Source: Phycisphaerae bacterium (GTDB taxonomy: Bacteria; Planctomycetota; Phycisphaerae; UBA1845; JAFGLZ01). From it: 50,975 nucleotides of DNA. How positions within the stretch are numbered: the first letter of the stretch is position 1; every line of letters begins with the position of its first letter. Of this stretch, positions 23,429-31,227 are shown in pieces. The stretch is taken from contig JAFGLZ010000206.1 of assembly GCA_016927755.1 (NCBI GenBank), positions 1 through 50,975 of the forward strand, in the 5' to 3' direction. Made by a program: the position numbers and the translations under genes. Below the pieces are notes generated by a model. That model was not told where the DNA came from. It was given only the letters and a program-made list of their open reading frames with translations, and searched no databases.

Positions 23429-23560
23429 TTGATGATTCCCTTTGGGCGGCCATCGTGGTTCCGCGCTTCGCAGAACGTGGGATGTCGGACGTCTGCAACG
23501 GCTTTTAGGGCTCGGAAGGGTAGTTTGGCGGTGACGGTGGGGGTTCGCAAGGCCTCGGTG
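23390..23560. repeat. Leader and signal-peptide block, copy 1 (copy 2 at 25265-25440)
   Basis: Both copies carry, on the minus strand, the same leader (AAAGGGAATCA before ATG), the same signal-peptide start and an upstream conserved stretch that can be read as LRTP..TAKLP.RA.K..AD. Copy 1 belongs to the secreted toroid-like gene; copy 2 leads to the remnant at 25320. Confidence 0.75.
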
Positions 23561-24099
23561 GGGACCTCGACGAAACGGCGTTCTCGCGGCTTCAGCGATG
23601 GATTCGCGGGGCGCTCGGGGGTCGTGGATGAGCACACCCCCTCGAAGGCCTCTGTGGCGAACCGGTGGACGGACGGACTGGGCCGAGATGTATCGTCGTG
23701 CGAAGGCCCTGGTGAAGCCGGCTCGTCAGGGTGTCAGGGATCGCCGATTCCGTATGCTTCCTGCGGTTGGGGCGGTAGTCGTGATGGCGATGGCGTTCAT
23801 GCTCGATGAGGACGCGTTCGATCCGTTTCGGGATGTTCTGTCTCTTGCTCTTGGAGGGTGTTCGCTGGCGGAGTCCGGACGGGGTGAGTTTCGGCCACGT
23901 GGGTGGCGGGGAGAGGTGCGGTCCGGTTGGGAGCTTGTCGGTGGGGTGGCGGGGGGTTGGGGTTGGTGTGCCGGGCGTGTCATGGTCCGGGCGAGGTGAT
24001 CGTGATGCTTCTTGGTACGGTCTGGTTGTAAGGGGGGTCGGCGATCTGGGACTGGACGTCCCGGGAGAATCAGGTGGACATGGTTCTGACGAGGGTCGG
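23561..24099. other. Non-coding region holding the second copy of the 20560-20785 repeat
   Basis: No gene seen. The segment at about 23897-24099 is homologous to 20560-20785 (shared GGCGATCTGGGACTGG, TCAGGTGG, GAGGGTCGG). The rest, 23561-23896, shows nothing recognisable. Confidence 0.6.
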
Positions 24100-24122
24100 A
24101 AATGGGTGACTGTCCCCCATTT
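24100..24122. repeat. Short palindrome P3, diverged
   Basis: AAATGGG (24100-24106) and CCCATTT (24116-24122) around TGACTGTCC. Same design as P1 and P2 with compensatory A-to-G and T-to-C changes in the arms. Confidence 0.7.
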
Positions 24123-24181
24123 AAGCGGGTTTGCCAGTGCCGGCCGGAGAATCCACTGGCAGATCTCGTTCCCGGTGTCCG

Positions 24182-25180
24182 TCAGAGGAGGGAGCCGATG
24201 ACGAAGGGCAACGCGATTCCAGTCAGGCTCAGCATGGCAAGCATCAGGGCGGTCAGCCGGTTGGCAGGGAGCAGTCTGCCTGCGCGATCGAGTGATTGTA
24301 GTCGCCCCCAGATCATCACGTTCGTGACGACCCAGAGAGTGCCTGAAAGAACGAGAGATACCATCGCAAGTGTCTCAGCCGGCCCGAGCCACCGCGAAGA
24401 CTCGGGTAACAAAAGCGGCAACCCGACCGGCAACACAACAGGCAGCCAGAGCCAAACGGCCAGGCCCGTCGGGGATATCAGGTGGAGCAAAGCCGTCCGG
24501 GCTGATCGACCAAAGCTACTCAGTCCTTGCCTTCTGCCCGAACGCCTCATCAACCAAGACAGAAGAACCCGACAAGGCAGATAGCCGCCGCCGATGAAAA
24601 CCACAAGCGGCGTGCAAGCCATCAGGAAGGAGATGAAATCCGGCTGAGGGGGCGGATCGAAACGCAGTCTTCTCAGAGTCGGCTCGCGAACCTTCACCCA
24701 GTGGGCAGGGATCCACGAGAACAAGCCGAAATCCAGGTGGAGATTGAATGTGCACAAGCGATCTTCCTCGTGCTCCATCGTGGTTTTCAAGGGCTTACGC
24801 TGTGGGTCCTTGTTGCTGTAGTACCAGACCTTGACGTCGTATTCGGCGACGAAGCAATTGGCCACAGCAGCAAGGACAAAGGCCAGAATTGCCGGCAGCC
24901 AGAGGGCCAGGAACAGGCGCTTCCGGCCGAGCCCCCGCAGCGATTTGTCGTCGACAGCGTAGAGAACCTCCACGGGAATGGTTCCGGACGAGCGCAGGAA
25001 CCAGAACCACGGTCTCGAACTCGCCAGCCATTCACGAGCCTCCTGCACCGCGTCAACGGAGCCGCTTACGTGCCCGCATTCGGGGCACGGACGCGGCAGG
25101 TCCAGGCCATGGAGGTCGTAGCCGCAGCCGAAACAGAATGGGTGTGGTTCCTGCGAAATGAGATAGACCTCCCGAGTCAC
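24182..25180 (-). CDS. Zinc-ribbon membrane protein of unknown function
   Basis: 332 residues from the GTG at 25180. The frame stays open further upstream, but that part matches the duplicated leader and is unlikely to be translated. AGGA abuts the GTG, so the start is uncertain. Near the N-terminus CFGCGYDLHGL then CPECGHV forms a CxxC...CxxC ribbon of the CGYDLRGL type that is abundant in planctomycetes. About six hydrophobic helices follow: one near 100, one near 195, and a block of four from about 235 to the end. No enzymatic motif is seen. It probably sits in the inner membrane with a cytoplasmic metal-binding head; role unknown. Confidence 0.7.
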   Translation of the reverse strand: MTREVYLISQEPHPFCFGCGYDLHGLDLPRPCPECGHVSGSVDAVQEAREWLASSRPWFWFLRSSGTIPVEVLYAVDDKSLRGLGRKRLFLALWLPAILAFVLAAVANCFVAEYDVKVWYYSNKDPQRKPLKTTMEHEEDRLCTFNLHLDFGLFSWIPAHWVKVREPTLRRLRFDPPPQPDFISFLMACTPLVVFIGGGYLPCRVLLSWLMRRSGRRQGLSSFGRSARTALLHLISPTGLAVWLWLPVVLPVGLPLLLPESSRWLGPAETLAMVSLVLSGTLWVVTNVMIWGRLQSLDRAGRLLPANRLTALMLAMLSLTGIALPFVIGSLL

Positions 25181-25232
25181 TCCTGACGGCGGTTTGTCAC
25201 TGATAGGAGATTTGATTCCGGGTCGGGCGGCG

Positions 25233-25320
25233 GCGCGGCATCGGCGAGAGAGGTTGGCGTGATCGCCGCCATGGCGGGCCTCGCGAGATGAGCGGTCAGT
25301 AGGCTCGTCTGGTTCGCCAT
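25233..25320 (-). pseudogene. Truncated start of a paralogue of the 21467-23428 gene
   Basis: From an ATG at 25320 the frame reads MANQTSLLTAHLARPAMAAI, closely matching MASQTNQTSRLTAHLARAAM of the secreted protein, with the same AAAGGGAATCA leader. Similarity ends after about 30 codons (ADAA), and the frame stops shortly after. The rest has been lost and the zinc-ribbon gene lies immediately downstream. This is a broken duplicate. Confidence 0.7.
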
Positions 25321-25440
25321 TGGGTGATTCCCTTTGGGCGTCCGTCGTGATTCCGCCCGTGGCACGATCTGGGGCGTCCGCGGCGGTTTTTGCGGCTCGC
25401 AGGGGTAGTTTGGCGGTGATGGCTGGGGTTCGCAAGGGCT
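25265..25440. repeat. Leader and signal-peptide block, copy 2
   Basis: See copy 1 at 23390-23560. The similarity includes the GCCATGGCGG...GCGAGATGAGC segment, the GATTCCCTTTGGGCG leader and GGTAGTTTGGCGGTGA upstream of it. Confidence 0.75.
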
Positions 25441-25519
25441 GGATGATGATGTCGATGGGAGGATGGGAGGGCGTCGGTCTCGGCAGGGCGTCGGGGACGG
25501 GCGGGTGGTTGTGTTTCTT

Positions 25520-25555
25520 CGGATAGCCGGGGTCTGTCCCCACGTGTCCTATCCG
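25520..25555. repeat. Nested palindrome P4
   Basis: Inner arms GGGG (25529-25532) and CCCC (25538-25541) around TCTGT; outer arms CGGATAG (25520-25526) and CTATCCG (25549-25555). The TCTGT centre and the outer CGGAT/ATCCG link it to P6. Confidence 0.65.
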
Positions 25556-25579
25556 GTCTCCTACTGCAACGGTAGCGAT

Positions 25580-25600
25580 AAATGGGGTCTGTCCCTATTT
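25580..25600. repeat. Short palindrome P5
   Basis: AAATGGGG (25580-25587) and CCCTATTT (25593-25600) around TCTGT. It ends two bases before the -35 of the GntR operon promoter. The left flank at 25554-25579 matches that of P2. Confidence 0.8.
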
Positions 25601-25602
25601 AG

Positions 25603-25630
25603 TTGACAACGAGCCGGGGCGTGATATACT
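25603..25630 (+). promoter_or_regulatory. Promoter of the GntR-ABC operon
   Basis: TTGACA (25603-25608), a 16-base spacer and TATACT (25625-25630) are near-consensus. Palindrome P5 abuts its upstream edge, and the operator below overlaps the -10. Confidence 0.75.
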
Positions 25631-25652
25631 GTACTAGTACGAGTGGTACAGT
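25628..25652. promoter_or_regulatory. Candidate operator for the YtrA-type regulator
   Basis: ACTGTAC (25628-25634) and GTACAGT (25646-25652) are perfect inverted arms 11 bases apart. An inner GTACTAGTAC (25631-25640) is itself palindromic. It overlaps the -10 and the start point, as expected for autorepression by the GntR protein encoded 13 bases further on. Boxes of the TGTACTA type are known for YtrA-subfamily regulators (from memory). Confidence 0.65.
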
Positions 25653-25664
25653 TGGGAGTTGAGC

Positions 25665-26081
25665 TTGGCCCTCGAGTTTCGAATCACGGCCGGCAGTTCG
25701 ACGCCGATCTACCGGCAGATCATCGATGAGATCCGCCACGGCGTCGCCGGGGGCAGGCTCCGCCCGGGCGATGTGCTGCCCAGCATCCGGGCACTGGCGG
25801 AGCAGCTCGTGATCAACCCGAATACGGTGGCTAAGGCGTACAACGAACTCGTCCGCGACGGTGTCATCGAAGCCCGCCAGGGCCGCGGCTACTTCGTCGC
25901 CGACCGTCGTCAGGTCTATTCGGATGCCGAGCGCAATCGCCGGCTGGATGAGGCGCTCCGGTCGTTTCTCAGCGAAGCCCTGGTCCTGGACTTCTCCGTG
26001 GATGAGATCCGCTCGACGATTGACCGAGGGCTTGCCGGCTTGCAGCCCAAGGGCCCCAAGCGAGGGAAGAGCGATGGCTGA
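25665..26081 (+). CDS. GntR-family regulator, YtrA subfamily
   Basis: 138 residues from the TTG at 25665, six bases after GGGAG; another in-frame TTG at 25659 is too close to that site. The N-terminal winged helix includes PIYRQIIDEIRHGVAGGRLRPGDVLPS, ALAEQLVINPNTVAKAYNELVRDGVIEARQGRGYFV (about residues 15-80), which is the GntR signature. The C-terminal part is a short helix pair of about 50 residues without an effector domain, typical of YtrA. The next gene is an ABC ATPase overlapping by 8 bases, the classic YtrA arrangement. It probably represses its own operon through the operator at 25628; the inducing signal (often cell-wall-active compounds) is unknown. Confidence 0.9.
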   Translation: MALEFRITAGSSTPIYRQIIDEIRHGVAGGRLRPGDVLPSIRALAEQLVINPNTVAKAYNELVRDGVIEARQGRGYFVADRRQVYSDAERNRRLDEALRSFLSEALVLDFSVDEIRSTIDRGLAGLQPKGPKRGKSDG

Positions 26082-27003
26082 TCCGGTGCTCGAAGCGCGA
26101 GGCTTGACCCGCTACTTCGGCCGCAAGTGCGCGGTGAATGACCTGAAGATCACGGTCGAGCGAGGCTGCGTCTTCGGCTTCCTCGGGCGGAACGGTTCCG
26201 GCAAGACCACGACGATTCGCATGCTGCTCGGGCTGCTCGAACCCACGCGCGGCTCGTGCAGCATTCTGGGACATGACAGCGCCGACCTGCCGCCGGAGGT
26301 CCGGGCCCGCATCGGGTACCTGGCCGAAGGACACAACCTCTACGGTTGGATGCGGGTTCGCGAATGCGGGGAGTTCCAGGCGAGTTTCTTCAAGCAGTGG
26401 AATCACGACGTATTTCGCGCGGTTACCGAGTACTTCCAGCTCGATCCGGGGGCGCGGGCGGGCAGTCTGTCCAAAGGCGAGCGAGCGGGGCTTTGTCTGG
26501 CCCTTACGCTGGCGCCCGAACCGGAGCTGCTGATCCTCGATGACCCGGCGCTCGGACTGGACCCCGTGGCTCGGCGGGCGCTGCTGGAGGCGATGGTGTA
26601 CGTCACTCGGCGGCAGGATCGGACGGTCTTCTTCTCGTCGCACCTACTGAGCGACGTCGAACGCGTGGCCGATCGGATTGCGGTCCTCGATCGCGGGCAG
26701 CTTCGTGCGTGCTGTGGGTTGGAGTTCTTCCGCGAACACGTCCGCCGGTTTGTGTTGCGGTTTCCGTATCATCCTCCGGAGCTGCCGTCGATCCCGGGGC
26801 TACTGGATAGTGCGCGCACCGAGAATGAGGTGGCCGTGACGTTCGTGGGCGATGACGGGGGGGCGGTCGAGGAGCGGTTGCGTGGCCTGGGGGCCCGGCA
26901 GATCGAGGAGGCGCCGATCGATCTGGAGGAGGCGTTCATCAGCTACGTCGGCAATCGGGGCAGTCGCAGCTTTCTCTTGCCGGCTTCGGGAGGCCCGTCA
27001 TGA
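26074..27003 (+). CDS. ABC transporter ATP-binding protein (YtrB/CcmA-like)
   Basis: 309 residues; the ATG at 26074 overlaps the regulator gene by 8 bases. Walker A is GRNGSGKTTT (38-47). The signature is SLSKGERAGL (131-140) instead of LSGGQ. Walker B is LLILDDPALGLDP (152-164), with Asp157 in the place of the catalytic Glu. The H-loop is FFSSHLLSDVE. The C-terminal ~90 residues are an accessory domain as in other exporter ATPases of this group. It drives the permease encoded next, with which it overlaps by ATGA. The altered signature and DDP are frequent in YtrA-linked ABC units as I recall, so I do not read them as inactivation. Confidence 0.92.
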   Translation: MADPVLEARGLTRYFGRKCAVNDLKITVERGCVFGFLGRNGSGKTTTIRMLLGLLEPTRGSCSILGHDSADLPPEVRARIGYLAEGHNLYGWMRVRECGEFQASFFKQWNHDVFRAVTEYFQLDPGARAGSLSKGERAGLCLALTLAPEPELLILDDPALGLDPVARRALLEAMVYVTRRQDRTVFFSSHLLSDVERVADRIAVLDRGQLRACCGLEFFREHVRRFVLRFPYHPPELPSIPGLLDSARTENEVAVTFVGDDGGAVEERLRGLGARQIEEAPIDLEEAFISYVGNRGSRSFLLPASGGPS

Positions 27004-29063
27004 GAGCGATCATCTGGAAGGAGATCCGCGAGAACCTGAAGTGGGGCGTCCTGTTGATGCTGGCTGTGTCGGTTGGCATGACGCTTGTGCTCTATCCGAT
27101 GAGCAGGTCTGGATGGAACGGATCGCTGCTTGCGGGCAACTTCCAGAAGATCACGACTTACGGCGCGGCCATTGGCGCCGGCTTGCTGGGTCTGCTCCAG
27201 ACCGTGCCGGAACTGCTGCAGCATCAGTGGGCGTTCCTGATCCACCGTCCACTCACGCGGAAGAGGCTGTTTTTCGGCAAGGTTGTGGCGGGTCTGGCGT
27301 TGTATGCCGGGGCGATGCTGTTGCCTTTTCTCGTGGCGGTCATTTGGGTAGCGACGCCCGGTCACATCGCGGTTCCTTTCCACTGGCAGATGCTCCTGCC
27401 GACCTTCGCCGACGTCATGGGCGGCGTCGGTTTCTACTTTGCCGGGCTGCTCACCGGGATCCGCCAGGCCCGCTGGTATGGCAGCCGGGTTCTGCCGTTT
27501 GGCTTGCCGATCCTGTGCGAGGCGTACGTCGTGATGGCGACTGAGTTCTGGCAGGCGATGGTGGCGGCGGTTCTGTGTGCGAGTGTCCTTGCGCTTGCGG
27601 CCTGGGGCAGCTTCGCGGCATCCGGGCAATACCGCTCGCAGCCCGCGGGGACGAGGGCCGCGCTCGGCGTGGTCCTGCTTGTCGGCATCCTGTGCGTTGG
27701 GGGCCTGGGCGCGACGATCGTGGCGGATTCGCTGAGACGTCAGCAGGGCGTAGCTACGTGGGAGCAGTACGGTGTCGACAAGGAAGGCCGGGTCTTGCAT
27801 TTCAGCGTCGGGTCATATGGCGGGCGCATCCGCAGCGTGACGGATCTGGCCGGTCGTCCCGTGGGTTCCTACAAGGGAGAAGACTTCAACGAGTTCACCC
27901 AGACGGTGCTGCTGCAGTTCCGGGGCATTCAGACGCGTTGGCCTACCTTCTTCAGATACTCCTACCGCCACACCGAACGATGCTTTCGATTCGTGGACAT
28001 GACCGGGCAGCTCATATGGTGCTATGACTTTCCGGAACGACTGGTTGTCGGATACGATCGGGCGACGAATCGCCGCATCGGCAGCATCGGTCCCGACGGG
28101 TTCAGTGCAATCGGCGCATCGGTGGGCCAGACGTTCCCTGAGGGATTGTTCCCCTGTTTTGGGCCTGAGCGGCATCTCCTGGCCTTTCCATCGGCGGTCT
28201 ATCGTGTCGACTACCTCGGCCGCCAGGTCAAGTTGCTTTTCGCCGCCGCATCCGATCAGCCAGTCGTGGGCTTTGGCGAGGTGCGGATCTCCCCCGGGGA
28301 GCATCCGACCCGTTTCAACGTAGTCGCTACAACCAGCCATATCCATCTGTTCTCCACATCGCTGCAACCGGTCCGATCCTTCGCTCGCCAGTACACGGCA
28401 GATGAATACCCGAACATCACTCTGGCCGGCATGCCGAACGGGGGCTACGCCATTTGGTATTACTCTCTTAGGAGACAAGGCGCGACTCCGGCGGAGTGTG
28501 ATCACGTTGTGATGTTCTCCGCGAACGGGACGGTGCTGAGTCAGTACGACGTGCCGACGGTGCCTCGCGTGGTCGCAGATCCTGCCTGGCAGTGGGTGCC
28601 GCTGGCGTGGGCAGTGCCGATGGGGGGCCTCGTGGTCTGGGAGGCCTATTTCGTGGCGGCGCGCCGGCTGGATGATGTGGACGGCGGTCAGGAGCCAAGC
28701 GACCCGCTGCGCGCGCTATCGGGCGGGCAAGCACGATTTTGGGCTATTGGGGGGGTGGTGCTCGTCGTCGGCGCTGCTGTCTGCGCATTGGTGGTGCTCG
28801 GCATTGCGCGCCGGTACGCGTTCACCCGGCGCCAGACTTGGGGATGGGCCATCGCGGGCTTCGTGCTTGGGCCTGCCGGGGTGCTGACGCTGCTGGCCTT
28901 GCGCGAGTGGCCGGCCCGGATTGCCTGTGTCTCGTGTGGTTGCATGCGCGTCGTGGATCAGGAACAGTGTGGGCGGTGCGGGGCGGCGTTTCCACCACCG
29001 GCACCGACGGGGACGGAGCTGTTCGACGAGGCGGGCATGCGTGCGACAGCCGTTGGCATTTGA
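27000..29063 (+). CDS. ABC transporter permease fused to a large extracytoplasmic region and a zinc ribbon
   Basis: 687 residues, ATGA overlap with the ATPase gene. Residues 1-240 hold six hydrophobic helices in the ABC-2 permease style (first cytoplasmic segment MRAIIWKEIRENLKWG). Residues about 250-530 are soluble with repeated short beta-like segments (VLHFSVGSYGG, CFRFVDMTGQLIWCYDF, LLAFPSAVYRVDYLG), possibly a propeller-like sensor. Two or three further helices (about 540-560, 580-605, 625-645) follow, then a C-terminal CVSCGC...CGRCG zinc ribbon. The middle domain is unusual for a permease. Substrate unknown; with a YtrA regulator, envelope stress or export is plausible. Confidence 0.8.
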   Translation: MRAIIWKEIRENLKWGVLLMLAVSVGMTLVLYPMSRSGWNGSLLAGNFQKITTYGAAIGAGLLGLLQTVPELLQHQWAFLIHRPLTRKRLFFGKVVAGLALYAGAMLLPFLVAVIWVATPGHIAVPFHWQMLLPTFADVMGGVGFYFAGLLTGIRQARWYGSRVLPFGLPILCEAYVVMATEFWQAMVAAVLCASVLALAAWGSFAASGQYRSQPAGTRAALGVVLLVGILCVGGLGATIVADSLRRQQGVATWEQYGVDKEGRVLHFSVGSYGGRIRSVTDLAGRPVGSYKGEDFNEFTQTVLLQFRGIQTRWPTFFRYSYRHTERCFRFVDMTGQLIWCYDFPERLVVGYDRATNRRIGSIGPDGFSAIGASVGQTFPEGLFPCFGPERHLLAFPSAVYRVDYLGRQVKLLFAAASDQPVVGFGEVRISPGEHPTRFNVVATTSHIHLFSTSLQPVRSFARQYTADEYPNITLAGMPNGGYAIWYYSLRRQGATPAECDHVVMFSANGTVLSQYDVPTVPRVVADPAWQWVPLAWAVPMGGLVVWEAYFVAARRLDDVDGGQEPSDPLRALSGGQARFWAIGGVVLVVGAAVCALVVLGIARRYAFTRRQTWGWAIAGFVLGPAGVLTLLALREWPARIACVSCGCMRVVDQEQCGRCGAAFPPPAPTGTELFDEAGMRATAVGI

Positions 29064-29587
29064 CCGAGTTGAGTTGCCTCCATGAAGGGCTGGACAGTCC
29101 GTGGGAAGGAACTTGTATCTGGGCGCCGCACGGCTCTGGCCTTGGGAGACGCGAATTCCCGATCGAATTCGTGTCCCCCACCTCTGAAGAGGTGGGCCAC
29201 CCACCTGCCGCCAACTGTCCAAGTATTCCTGCAACCAGCTCAGTGCGGTTTCCGGTTCGCCAGTTTCGTTGGAGGCGCAACAAGAGAGCGCGGGCGTCGC
29301 GCCCGCGTGACAGCGGGCAGGATGCCCGCCCCCAATGACAGCGAAGGCCTCCGACCGAGGACGGCGCTAGATGGTTCGGCGGGCGGCACTTCATTCAATC
29401 ATCTCTGAACGGGCGCCCAGGCTCGGGTATGATTCACAGGGGCATCAGTCGAGTGGTGTAGCGATTACGACTGTGCCCGAGCATTCGTAGACCGTTCGTG
29501 ACGACCGGATCCTCGGGGGCGAGCTCATCGCTAGGGAGACCGGGACCCGGGTCCGCCTTTGGGCGGTCGGTTGGCATGTTCTCGCTC
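29064..29587. other. Intergenic region with hairpins, no gene
   Basis: It holds a hairpin CCCACCTC-TGAA-GAGGTGGG (29177-29196) preceded by GAATTCGTGTCC (as at 20125 and 20340) and two short-loop hairpins GCGGGCG-TCG-CGCCCGC (29290-29306) and GCGGGCA-GGA-TGCCCGC (29313-29329). No frame has a ribosome site or recognisable product. Confidence 0.6.
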
Positions 29588-29617
29588 GGATAAATAGGGT
29601 CTGTCCCTATTAATCCG
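29588..29617. repeat. Short palindrome P6
   Basis: Arms CGGATAAATAGGG (29588-29600, the last base counted with the centre) and CCCTATTAATCCG (29605-29617) around TCTGT, one mismatch. It begins where the stop codon (TAA) of the small Cys-rich gene lies on the minus strand. Confidence 0.8.
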
Positions 29618-29816
29618 TCTTGATCGTCACACCACTCGGCATCATTTCGTCAGGCGGTGGGGCGCCGTGTTGCTGGCGGTACTGCTTTCTTTTGCATTCG
29701 GACATCTGTTGGCCTCGGCAGTACTTGGCGATGAAGCCCTTGCAGGCCAGATCACTGGATGACCGGTACTTCTTGAAGAAACCACAACTGTCGAGCAATG
29801 CACAGGTTTCAGGCAT
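29610..29816 (-). CDS. Small Cys-rich protein
   Basis: 68 residues from the ATG at 29816, nine bases after AAGGAG; an ATG at 29825 abuts that site. It reads MPETCALLDSCGFFKKYRSS near the start, then CKGFIAKYCRG and MSECKRKQYRQ, ending PPDEMMPSGV. Six Cys in a CxxxxxC...C...C...C pattern with FF after the second Cys and a P.x.MMPxG tail match a small uncharacterised family that I recall from deltaproteobacteria and planctomycetes, often near sensory genes. A metal or Fe-S site is possible. Its stop codon sits at the edge of palindrome P6, similar to the methyltransferase and P1. Confidence 0.65.
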   Translation of the reverse strand: MPETCALLDSCGFFKKYRSSSDLACKGFIAKYCRGQQMSECKRKQYRQQHGAPPPDEMMPSGVTIKTD

Positions 29817-30044
29817 CGTGGCCATCTCCTTGTATCCAAAGTATCTTGTACTGTGCAAGATAGTCTAGACCTGATATCGTCTACGCATGTTCTTAAGAGT
29901 GTGGTGTATATCCCGCTTTTCTGAAGGTACTTACGTGCCCAATGACCCTCGATTTCCTGGTGAGGTTTTAGGGAATCCACGCTTTCGGGGAACGTGCGGT
30001 TGGGCGCGTTGCGTGAATTCGTGTACCCCGCCAGCGCTTTCTGA

Positions 30045-30080
30045 TCAGACAATCCCCGGAGCTCAGACAATCCCCGGAGC
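30045..30080. repeat. 18-bp perfect tandem duplication at a stop codon
   Basis: TCAGACAATCCCCGGAGC occurs at 30045-30062 and 30063-30080. On the minus strand each copy ends in TGA in the frame of the SGNH-like gene (reading APGIV-stop), so the stop is duplicated. An incomplete GAATTCGTGTACCCCGCC repeat lies just before (30015-30032). Confidence 0.85.
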
Positions 30081-31046
30081 AGTCTCAGTTGAGTGATCGC
30101 TTCGCGAGGTTTCGGGGGGGCCGGTGGCGGCTTTTTCGTTCGTTGGGGGGGCTGCGTTGGCCAAGCTGCTTAGGTCGGTCTGTTGGGCTACTCTGGTGGC
30201 TAGAAACTGGTTGAAGTTGGGGGAGTAGTGGACGTTGTCGATGACGGCTTTGCGGCGGGGGCCCCATTGTTCGAGGAGGTTCGTGAGGTTGATGTAGCCT
30301 TGCCTGGCTCTCAGTTGCGCGTAGAAGTCGGTTTTTCGCCTTCTCAGGTCGGGCCAGTGGGTGGGGGGCTGGGAGCGGTAGAGGTCCATGGGGTAGTTGA
30401 GCCAGGGGTCGGGCTGGAGGCAGAACATTGGCCGGACGCCGTAGAGGGCGCAGACGGCGTTGGAGATGGCTCGGTTCTGCTCGAATCGGTTGACGAGGTG
30501 GCGTACGCGCTGGTCGGCGGCGACGTCGGCGTAGGGGTTGTGCGTTTCGGCGGGGTCGAGGTTAAGCCGGGATCTGATCGAGTCGGCGAGGCGGACTAAA
30601 GGGATGCGGCTGAGGGCGGCCATCAGGGGGACTTCGTCTCGGTGCTGGGCTCGGGTGAGCGCTCGCTCGAAGTCGGCGGTGAAGAAGGGCACGTCGGGGT
30701 AGGTGCCCCCGTTGATGCCGTCCATGAAGATGACGAGACTGGGGCGGTGTCCGCTTCGCAAGAGGTCCTGGAGCAGGGCGGTCTCCTGACTTGGGTCGTA
30801 GTAGGTTCGGCCGTAGTTGGTGACGACGACGGGGGCGTCGATGCCGAGGGCCTGGGCCTTGTCGTTGAGGATGTTTGAGAGGTGGCTGGGCCAGGTGTGC
30901 TCGTGGGAGACGTGGTAGCCGAAGGTGGTGCTTCCGCCGAGGGTGAAGATTTGGATGGCGGGGGGCGGGGTGGATTCCTGGGCGGATTCGGGTTGGCCAC
31001 TGCTGACGGGATAGGGCACTCGATCTTCGTCATGGGTCACGGGCAA
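30063..31046 (-). CDS. SGNH/GDSL-like hydrolase, probably N-terminally shortened
   Basis: 327 residues from a TTG; a GTG at 31040 is the only other near start and neither has a good ribosome site. SGNH blocks are visible: IFTLGGSTTFGYHV (nucleophile Ser, about 33-46), VTNYGRTYYDPSQE (block II Asn/Gly), FMDGINGGTYPD (block III) and IDNVHYSPNFNQF (Asp-x-x-His near the end). Relatives normally have an N-terminal membrane anchor and about 100 more residues, absent here. It may be an N-terminal truncation, or the start may be misread. The expected role is hydrolysis of an ester, possibly O-acetyl on a glycan (inference). Confidence 0.6.
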   Translation of the reverse strand: MPVTHDEDRVPYPVSSGQPESAQESTPPPAIQIFTLGGSTTFGYHVSHEHTWPSHLSNILNDKAQALGIDAPVVVTNYGRTYYDPSQETALLQDLLRSGHRPSLVIFMDGINGGTYPDVPFFTADFERALTRAQHRDEVPLMAALSRIPLVRLADSIRSRLNLDPAETHNPYADVAADQRVRHLVNRFEQNRAISNAVCALYGVRPMFCLQPDPWLNYPMDLYRSQPPTHWPDLRRRKTDFYAQLRARQGYINLTNLLEQWGPRRKAVIDNVHYSPNFNQFLATRVAQQTDLSSLANAAPPTNEKAATGPPETSRSDHSTETAPGIV

Positions 31047-31227
31047 GATGCCCTTGCTACGCGTGGGATGGGGTGGTTGGATGGTTCGGCGGAGGCGATC
31101 GACGATCGGTTGGCGCGTTTGGGGGTCGCCGACGGCTTGGTTCGGGTGGCGCGGAGGGGCGGCGTGGGTGTCGTATCCTCCGGACGGGATGCGTAAGGCC
31201 TGACGGGACGTCGCTGATGATGGTTCC

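Noticed and set aside
25665..25860. Longer start of the ABC ATPase gene upstream of 26074
   Set aside because: The upstream open frame overlaps the GntR coding region in another frame; the ATG at 26074 begins the family N-terminus.
30045..30080. Attachment site of an integrated element
   Set aside because: The two 18-bp copies are directly adjacent with nothing between, and no integrase or tRNA is present.
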